Source: Actinomycetales bacterium
GTDB taxonomy: Bacteria; Actinomycetota; Actinomycetes; Actinomycetales; Microbacteriaceae
Direction of reading: 5' to 3'
DNA: 7,458 bases
Assembly (NCBI GenBank): GCA_015655255.1
Contig: JAATFJ010000032.1
Coordinates: 1-7,458 of the forward strand
In this document: positions 1-7,458 of the stretch, piece after piece
Numbering within the stretch: position 1 is the first letter of the stretch
Layout: every line of letters begins with the position of its first letter
Program-made: the position numbers and the translations under genes
The notes under the pieces: generated by a model
What the model saw: the letters and a program-made list of their open reading frames with translations, nothing else
Databases searched by the model: none
Told to the model about the DNA's origin: nothing

Positions 1-2590
1 CGAAGGTCAGCGCGGTGTAGCCGACCGTTCCGGCGTTCTGGATCTGAATCTTCCACTCGTCCTCGACGCCCACGCCGGTGTGGGCCGCGCACGGGTACCG
101 CGTGAAACCCTCCTCATCGAGGGGGCAGTCGGCATCGGCGGCCGGGTCGTTGACGTTGACACGCCCGTCGACGAGATCGTCGTCCACATCGCCCTCGACC
201 CACTTGGAGGTGAAGAGCGCCCCGCCCGTGGGCGGCTGAACGTAGTTCGTCGTGCCGCACTGGTTGTCCTCCAGGCCGTCGAGGGTGCCCTCGCCGTTCC
301 CGGACTCGTTCGTGCACGCATCCAGATCCTCGGCGGTATCGACCACGAACTGGTTCGTCGTCCACTCGTTCAGCTCGAGGCCAGGGAGCAGAGCGAGGTT
401 CACCGTGATCGTGAAGCTCTCCCCGGGGCTCATCGTCTGGCCGCCGTCCGGCCACACGAAGGTCAGGCTGCTGCCGTCGTCGGAGGCATCGACGGAGACG
501 TTCGTGCTGAGCGTTCCGCCGTCGCTCGTCGCATAAGTCGGCTCCTCGTAATCCCACTGGAGGTACTCCGGCAGGTCGTCGACGAGCTCATCCACGGTGA
601 GGAAGCCGGTCCCCGTGTTCGTGAACTGCAGCGTCCAGGGCAGTGCCTCGCCGACCGTGACGATATGCGAGGTGCCCGGCTGGGTCTTGACGACATCGAG
701 CGCGTGCGTACCGGGATCGATCTGCAGATCGGCATCGTCCTGATCCGAGGCGTCGTCGTATTTCCCGTCGGTGCGCTGCGACTGGGCCGTCATCTCATCG
801 GGCAACGTGCCGGGGATGGTCAGCGCACTGCCGTCCCTGGTGGGGTTGAGCACCGTGACGGCGAAGCGCGCCTCGGCGGTCCAGGCGGCGGGCGGATCGT
901 CGTGCGAGAAGACCTCTCCCGCGGCGTTGGTGAAGATGAACCGCAGCCCGGAGACGTCCGCGAGAGTCACCGCGGGCAGCGCCGCCGTCGCCGCCGCCGT
1001 GCCCGTCACCCAGTTCCCGTCCACGAGCGCATCCACCTGCACGCGGTCCGCCCCGTCCGGGAACGTCACGCTCAGCTGCGGGTCGGCAGCCAGGGCCACG
1101 GCTCCCCAGAACCGCTCGTCGTCGTCGGTGAGGACGACGCGGTCGGCCGCGACCGTCGCCTCCCCGGAGTTCGCCCCCAGAGTGACGGTGACGGGCGTCG
1201 CCAGCTCGCTCTCCAGGAGCGAATCCGGCGTGATCGTCTTCGTGGCGACGACATCGAGGCGCCCGCTGACCAGCACGACATCCGCGTCATCGGTGTCGCT
1301 CGGGGTGGAGCCCTCGCCGTCCGGGTACATCACAGGGTCGTAGGACTGCGCCTGCACGTCGTTCGTGACCGTCCCCGGCGTGACGAGCACCGTGGGATGG
1401 CTGCGCTCGTGCTGGCGCATCTGCGTGGTGATGTGCAGGGTGATGGCCTTCCCCGGGGCGATCATGCCGCCGTCGGTTGCGGGATCCGTGCCCTGGTAGA
1501 CGACGCTGATGCCCACGACATCGGCGAAGTCGTCCGCGGCGAGCGCCTCCGAGAGCGGCAGCTGCGTGGTGCTCAGCGCACCGCTCGCCGAGCGGTGCCA
1601 CAGCGTCACGATCGATGCGGTGGCATCGACCCCGGTGTCGGTGAGGTCCGCGCCGAGCCCCGTGATCGTGAGGCGCTCGTAGGGGTTCGTCTCCGGGTCG
1701 TAGCTCGCGCCGACATAGGGATCGGCACCCCACTCATCGGCGTCGGTGACGCACTGGTCCGCCTGCCCCGCCGCGCACGGGATCGGGTCGGTCACGCGCA
1801 GATAGGAGGCGCGGGAGAGCGAGTCGTTCTTCGCGACGAGCGAGAACGAGACCGTCGGGTAGTTCTCCGGGTCGACGTCCGCGGACTCGGGGACGACGAC
1901 CTGCGTCGGATCGGCGGTCTTGGCGACGCTCACCTGCGGCGGCTGGTCGATGAGGACGATGTCGTCCTCGGCGTTCTTGCCGACGGTGTCGCCGTCGATG
2001 ATCGCCTCGGTGTGCACGGTGTTCCAGATCGTGGCCGGGTCGTCGTCGTTGAAGCCGTGAATGGCGGTGACCCAGGGATCGTATGCGCCGTCGTCGACGC
2101 CGTATCCGGGAACGCGCACGGTGTTGCGCAGCTCCCACGTGAGCAGCATGGGACGGTACTGCCCCACGGCAGACGAGGCGATGCCGGAGCCCGGCGCGGG
2201 GCGCAGGGGATCGGTGGAGGCCGCCCGGGCCTCATCGTCGGGGACGATCGTGAGCCGAACGCCCGTCGTCTTCGTCGGCTCGTCGCCCTGAAGGACATAG
2301 CCGACGAATCCGTCGTCACCCATCCAGCCGCCTTCGGGGACGGGGACCGTGTTCCATACGCCGTCGAAGAAGAGCTCGACGGCGCTCACGTCGTCCCAGG
2401 CGAGCAATGGGTCCTGGGCCAGGGTGATGGGGTCGACGCTCACGAGGTCGAAGGCCTGGAACACCGTCTCCTGCGGGCTCACGGCCGTGTCGCTCGGATC
2501 TGTCGCGGAGTCCGTGACGGTCACCTGGGTGGCACCGGGGATGCCGACTGTCCAGCCCAGGCGGGTGGAGGCCCGCTCCCCGACTGCGCA
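1..2590 (-). CDS. C-terminal reading frame of the modular surface protein, partial at the window edge
   Basis: From about 2585 down to position 1 the original frame is open again, with no stop, giving roughly 860 residues of continuous protein. Recognisable modules open at SVAKTADPTQ (near 1921), VATKTITPDS (near 1240), DVVKTQPGTS (near 688) and FTSKWVEGD (near 205). Between them are typical strands such as FSLVAKNDSLSRASYLRVTD and LQFTNTGTGFLTVDELVDD. The latter is a classic DUF11 N-T-G … D-x-L-P pattern. Paired cysteines occur in several modules. The last readable residues (EDEWKIQIQNAGTVGYTALTF) are again mid-module, so more modules lie beyond the left edge. No start codon with a ribosome site sits at the upstream end, which fits a continuation of the upstream frame and not an independent gene. 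A sortase signal, transmembrane anchor or S-layer domain, if any, would be in the missing part. Confidence 0.75.
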
Positions 2591-2952
2591 TCGAGGTAGT
2601 CCAGGTCGCTCGTCTTGTCGACGGGGTCGACCCAGCGCTTGTCGTCGTCGAGCGGGCCCACGCCGTCGAAGGACTGCACGCAGCCCTGGGCGTCGGCATC
2701 GGCCGGGTCGGAGTCGATGCCGTCCGGGATGCCGTCCACGACGCCGTGCGACTGCGCCTCCGCGTTGTTCGTGTAGCAGGAGGCGTCCTCGTCTGGCACG
2801 GAGGTGGGCCCGGAATCATCGCGCAACTGCTCACGGGCGGTGAAGGCCACGTTGGGCTGAACCGTGAAGTTCTTCGGGAAGCCATCGGGGTCGGTGAAGT
2901 CGAACTTCAGTCCCGTGATGTCCGAGACGACATTCGGGGCGACGAGCGGTGA
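2521..2952 (-). CDS. Middle segment of the same surface protein, in the shifted frame
   Basis: This stretch reads as protein only in the frame displaced by one base from its flanks. It joins the upstream frame at about 2950 (…SNAEI-T then PLVAPNVVSDITGLKFDF) and leaves it near 2580 (…DYLDAQSG then ERASTRLGWTVGIPG). The segment includes TDPDGFPKNFTVQ, two cysteines, and an aspartate-rich stretch with DGIPDGIDSDPADADA that resembles calcium-binding thrombospondin type 3 repeats. It ends with the opening strand of the next module (VDPVDKT). The last ~20 residues before the TGA at 2521 (proline-, alanine- and tryptophan-containing) are out-of-frame reading. It has an ATG at 2961, but no ribosome site, and it is not expected to be a separate gene. 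The protein-like composition, and its continuity with both flanks, are the reasons to treat it as part of the large gene. Confidence 0.6.
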   Translation of the reverse strand, partial: SPLVAPNVVSDITGLKFDFTDPDGFPKNFTVQPNVAFTAREQLRDDSGPTSVPDEDASCYTNNAEAQSHGVVDGIPDGIDSDPADADAQGCVQSFDGVGPLDDDKRWVDPVDKTSDLDYLDAQSGSGPPPAWAGQSASPVPPR

Positions 2953-4960
2953 TCTCCGCATTGCTCAGCGAGAAGGACTGCGCGGAGTCCGTGGGCGGGA
3001 CGACATCGAGCGTGGCCCAAGAACCGTCGGCCAGCTGGTAGGAGACCGTCAGCGTCGTATTCGGCGGCACCTGCGTGGGCGCGATCGAGCCGACGTCGAA
3101 GGCGTTCCAGAAATCATCCGGATCGTTCTGGTCCCAGTCGTCGGTGATGCTGATCTCATCCGGGTTCACCCATTGGTCACCCGTGCCCGTCGTCGCGGGC
3201 AGGCCTGCCACGACGCTACCGCCGGGCAGTACGGCGCCCTGCGGGGAGATGGTCTTGTCCAGGTCGAGGTCGAGCTGGGGATAGACGACGTCGATGGGCG
3301 CGTCCGCGTCGTCGCTGTCCGAGCCCGCGGCGTTGTGCCCGTCCACATCGAGGGTGTTGACCCGGTGCGCCGTTGGGGTGTTCTCATCGACGAGGTCGAG
3401 CTGCGGGGTCACGACGACGGCAGCGGTGGCGCTCGCTCCCGCCTCGATGTCGCCCGTGTAGCTGATCGAGAATCCGGTGATCGTCGCCCCCGGTGGAGGG
3501 ATGGGGATGTCTCCGTGTGCGAAGGTGACCGGCGGTTGAGGGACGCCGTCGACGTACCAGACGATCTGCGCAGCGGTCGCGCCTCCGGGCCAGACGGGCG
3601 CGGAGTCGAAGCCGCCGAAGAGCATATCGGCGTCGAAGAAGTCGAGATCGGAGAGCGTGAGGGTGTCCACGGTGCCGTTGGAGTTGTTCTTCCCCGTGAG
3701 GTCGGCGATGGCATCCGTCCCCGCAGGAACCTGCTCGGGAGTGATGGTCTTGTCCGCTTCGACATTGATGTCGAGCGGGGTAATCGCGAAGGGTGCATCC
3801 GCATCGTCCGAGATCGGGTCCTCTCCCGGGGGCACGATGGTCGCGGACATATCGTTCGTCACCGATGCGCCGGGCGCGAGGGTGCTGTCGTCGTTGCGGT
3901 CGGTCGCGCGCTGGACGACGTTGAGGGGGATGCTCGCCTCGGAACCCGGCAGCACATCGTCGGCATAGGTGAACCGCACTCCGCCGACATCGGCGGGGTC
4001 CACGCCCTCGGGGAGCTCCGGGACCGCACCCGGCTCCCCCGTCTTCCACGACCAGGTCCCGGTGTCCTCGTCGTAGACGTAGACGTCCACCTGCACCGTG
4101 TCCGCCTCGGCGGGGAGATCAGAACTCCCGAATCCGGTGAAATCGGTGATCGTGAAGGGGTTGTTCGGGTCGAGCTCCGTCGCCCCGTCGGGAGCGGACG
4201 CCGGGTCCTGGAGCACGAGCTGCTCGACGGCGGAGTTCGAGTCGTTCTTCCCGCCGATCGTGATGGTGGACGGGTCGCCGGGGGAGAACTGCTGGCTGGC
4301 GGGCTCCCACGTCTTGCTCGGGGTGACGTCATAGGTGGGGTCGACGGTGATGATGACGTCGGCGGTGTCGGATTTCGTCTCCTCCGCATCACCCGTGCCG
4401 TTGTCCCAGCTGAGGTCCGCCGTATTGGTGAGTGTCTGGCCGTTGGACGGCCATGTGGGGTCGAGATCCAGCGGGACGCGGATGACGATGGTCAGGAGGA
4501 AGGCCTCTCCGGCATCCAGACCCTGGGCGCCGCCGCCGAGGTCGTCCGCCACCGTGCGCGTGATCACGCAGGAATCGGTGACCTGGGTCGGCAGCCCCGT
4601 GTCGGGGTCGACGACGCAGCCGGTGGAGGTGAGGTCACCCGCGGTATCGGCTGGTTCGCTGCCGAAGGAGACAATGTCGAATCCGTCGAATTCCGCGGGG
4701 AGGAAATCGGTGATCGATGGATTGAGACAGTCGGCGTCGGCACAGTTGAGCGCGATCGTATAGGTGAATTCATCGCCGGGAACAAGATGCTCCAGATCCG
4801 CGCCGTCAACCGTTTTCGCGATCCCCATGAAAGAGGCGTCCGCCTGTGCCGTGGCCGGGACTACCATGGCGCCGAAAAGGCCGAGGAGCGCGGCGAAAAC
4901 GGCGATCCGGACCACGCGCCGCGGGCGCTCAGTAATTCTCGGACTGCTGGACTGGCGCAT
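2831..4960 (-). CDS. N-terminal reading frame of the modular surface protein, with signal peptide
   Basis: This open frame gives 670 residues of convincing protein, then about 39 residues of arginine-rich out-of-frame sequence before a stop. The chosen start is the ATG at 4960. It has a GGGGGA ribosome site 9 nt upstream and begins a textbook signal peptide: n-region with arginines (MRQSSSPRITERPRR), hydrophobic core about residues 17-34, and cleavage after AQA (residue 40) or ADA (residue 42). An in-frame ATG at 4993 would add 11 residues but has no ribosome site and spoils the n-region. The first mature module (43-205) carries four cysteines (about 73, 78, 115, 131) that could form disulfides outside the cell. 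Modules 2-4 begin near residues 210, 398 and 563. The strings SDDADAP and DKT[IS] recur at the module joints. The upstream neighbour, argG, is divergent, so this gene has its own promoter. Family assignment (DUF11-like) is from motif appearance only. Confidence 0.8.
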   Translation of the reverse strand: MRQSSSPRITERPRRVVRIAVFAALLGLFGAMVVPATAQADASFMGIAKTVDGADLEHLVPGDEFTYTIALNCADADCLNPSITDFLPAEFDGFDIVSFGSEPADTAGDLTSTGCVVDPDTGLPTQVTDSCVITRTVADDLGGGAQGLDAGEAFLLTIVIRVPLDLDPTWPSNGQTLTNTADLSWDNGTGDAEETKSDTADVIITVDPTYDVTPSKTWEPASQQFSPGDPSTITIGGKNDSNSAVEQLVLQDPASAPDGATELDPNNPFTITDFTGFGSSDLPAEADTVQVDVYVYDEDTGTWSWKTGEPGAVPELPEGVDPADVGGVRFTYADDVLPGSEASIPLNVVQRATDRNDDSTLAPGASVTNDMSATIVPPGEDPISDDADAPFAITPLDINVEADKTITPEQVPAGTDAIADLTGKNNSNGTVDTLTLSDLDFFDADMLFGGFDSAPVWPGGATAAQIVWYVDGVPQPPVTFAHGDIPIPPPGATITGFSISYTGDIEAGASATAAVVVTPQLDLVDENTPTAHRVNTLDVDGHNAAGSDSDDADAPIDVVYPQLDLDLDKTISPQGAVLPGGSVVAGLPATTGTGDQWVNPDEISITDDWDQNDPDDFWNAFDVGSIAPTQVPPNTTLTVSYQLADGSWATLDVVPPTDSAQSFSLSNAEITARRPECRLGHHGTEVRLHRPRWLPEELHGSAQRGLHRP

Positions 4961-4969
4961 ACGAAACTG

Positions 4970-4975
4970 TCCCCC
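4970..4975 (-). promoter_or_regulatory. Ribosome binding site of the surface-protein gene
   Basis: On the minus strand GGGGGA lies 9 nt before the ATG at 4960. It is the only good Shine-Dalgarno match near the possible starts and decides in favour of 4960 over the in-frame ATG codons at 4993 and 4987. Confidence 0.6.
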
Positions 4976-5007
4976 AGGAAACGGCATAAGCATGGTGGCA
5001 GATATTG

Positions 5008-5022
5008 CGTGACCTGGTCACG
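5008..5022. promoter_or_regulatory. Operator-like 15-bp palindrome
   Basis: CGTGACC-T-GGTCACG is a perfect palindrome with 7-bp arms and a one-base centre. It adjoins the predicted -10 box of the surface-protein gene and would cover its transcription start, the usual place for a repressor site. A further GTCACGA copy lies at 5039-5045, 22 bp (about two helical turns) from the same heptamer at 5017-5023. The binding protein is unknown. Confidence 0.4.
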
Positions 5023-7360
<2,338 letters not shown>

Positions 7361-7364
<4 letters not shown>

Positions 7365-7458
7365 CGCGGGGCATCCTCTCCTCGGGGTGTTCCGGTTTCA
7401 TCGTTTCTTGCGGCGTTCAGATAGCCGTTGCTCGTGGCCGTAAAGCGCAGCCAGTCCG
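7361..7458 (-). CDS. C-terminal end of a probable PadR-family regulator, partial
   Basis: The only frame that reaches the start of the HAAS gene in the classic ATGA overlap is open for 31 codons from the right edge and stops with the TGA at 7363-7361. Its visible sequence begins DWLRFTATSNGYLNAARNDE and ends GEDAPR. The W-x-x-F-x-x-x-x-x-x-x-L pattern resembles the last helix of PadR-type transcription factors, and PadR genes commonly precede HAAS-domain membrane proteins with this kind of overlap. The assignment rests mainly on that gene context, since the DNA-binding domain lies outside the window. The pair would be co-transcribed, with the regulator first. A competing frame (LAALYGHEQRLSERRKKR, stop near 7400) cannot be fully excluded. 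Confidence 0.5.
7374..7380 (-). promoter_or_regulatory. Ribosome binding site of the HAAS-domain gene
   Basis: GAGAGGA on the minus strand lies 9 nt before the ATG at 7364, inside the end of the upstream gene. It supports 7364 over the in-frame ATG at 7355 and suggests translational coupling with the upstream frame. Confidence 0.55.

Larger units (their letters stand above)
1..4960 (-). pseudogene. Giant modular secreted surface protein (DUF11-like repeats), frameshifted twice, 3' end outside window
   Basis: The whole locus reads as one large extracellular protein of at least 1653 codons once two single-base shifts are allowed for. It starts with a signal peptide and continues as about eight repeated modules. 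Each opens with a strand such as VEADKTITP, LDLDKTISP, SVAKTADP, VATKTITP or DVVKTQPG. The lysines of these strands lie near residues 49, 216, 404, 569, 782, 1014, 1241 and 1425. Modules also share a G-K-N-[DN]-type strand followed by V-x-D-x-x. This is the layout of DUF11 / conserved-repeat-domain proteins of Gram-positive surfaces, which act as stalks or adhesins; the specific ligand is unknown. The protein is very acidic and lysine-poor. The frame changes near 2950 (+1) and near 2580 (-1), restoring the original frame, so the protein on both sides remains convincing. No anchor motif is visible because the gene leaves the window at position 1. The locus may be a true pseudogene or an intact gene with two assembly errors. 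Confidence 0.75.

Noticed and set aside
2574..2592. Programmed ribosomal frameshifting at the G4 run
   Set aside because: No recognisable slippery heptamer or stimulatory structure, and it would require two opposite programmed shifts in one gene. Assembly error, mutation or phase variation is simpler.
80..2599. 839-codon plus-strand open frame opposite the surface-protein gene
   Set aside because: It is exactly codon-aligned with the minus-strand gene, and its product is rich in R, G, V, D and H with no recognisable domain. It is open only because the GC-rich sense gene avoids TTA, CTA and TCA codons.
4961..4993. Alternative start of the surface protein at the ATG at 4993
   Set aside because: No ribosome site, and it would place the actual Shine-Dalgarno sequence within the coding region and lengthen the signal peptide unnaturally.

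Overview
The window is GC-rich and reads as actinobacterial. The best guess is an order Micrococcales relative, perhaps Microbacteriaceae. Three things point there: the codon use, a 476-residue long-form argininosuccinate synthase with an actinobacterial-looking C-terminal extension, and an HAAS-domain membrane protein translationally coupled to what looks like a PadR-type regulator. The genus cannot be fixed from the sequence alone.

Positions 1-4960 (minus strand) hold most of one very large secreted, modular, acidic surface protein. It has a signal peptide and about eight repeated beta-sandwich-like modules of the DUF11 / conserved-repeat kind, each opening with a 'V-x-K-T-x-x-P'-like strand. 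The gene runs off the left edge, so its C-terminus and any cell-wall anchor are not visible. Its reading frame is interrupted twice, near 2950 and near 2580. The two shifts compensate, so all the sequence before, between and after them still reads as good protein, but in two frames. Either the assembly has two single-base errors or the gene is a recent, otherwise intact pseudogene.

Positions 4961-5173 are a divergent intergenic region. On the side of the surface gene it holds a plausible promoter with a 15-bp palindrome abutting its -10 box, and a good ribosome binding site. Next comes a striking 26-nt-arm inverted repeat (5071-5130). On the side of argG a TANNNT -10 box lies so close to the ATG that argG is probably leaderless.

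Positions 5174-6604 (plus strand) encode argG, the penultimate enzyme of arginine synthesis. It is followed by a 16-bp palindrome and a strong hairpin terminator (6611-6681).

Positions 6492-7458 (minus strand) converge on argG. They contain the last ~31 codons of a probable PadR-family regulator overlapping (ATGA) a four-helix membrane protein with an N-terminal HAAS domain. As it stands, that membrane-protein ORF has no stop where its coding character fades. It continues through the argG terminator and into the 3' end of argG.

The three transcription units seem functionally unrelated: envelope surface protein, amino-acid biosynthesis, and a regulator/membrane-protein pair. I see no RNA genes, CRISPR array, insertion sequence or integrase. 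No clearly new multi-gene system is visible. The most notable items are the frameshifted surface protein, the intergenic inverted repeat and operator-like palindrome, and the read-through tail of the HAAS protein.
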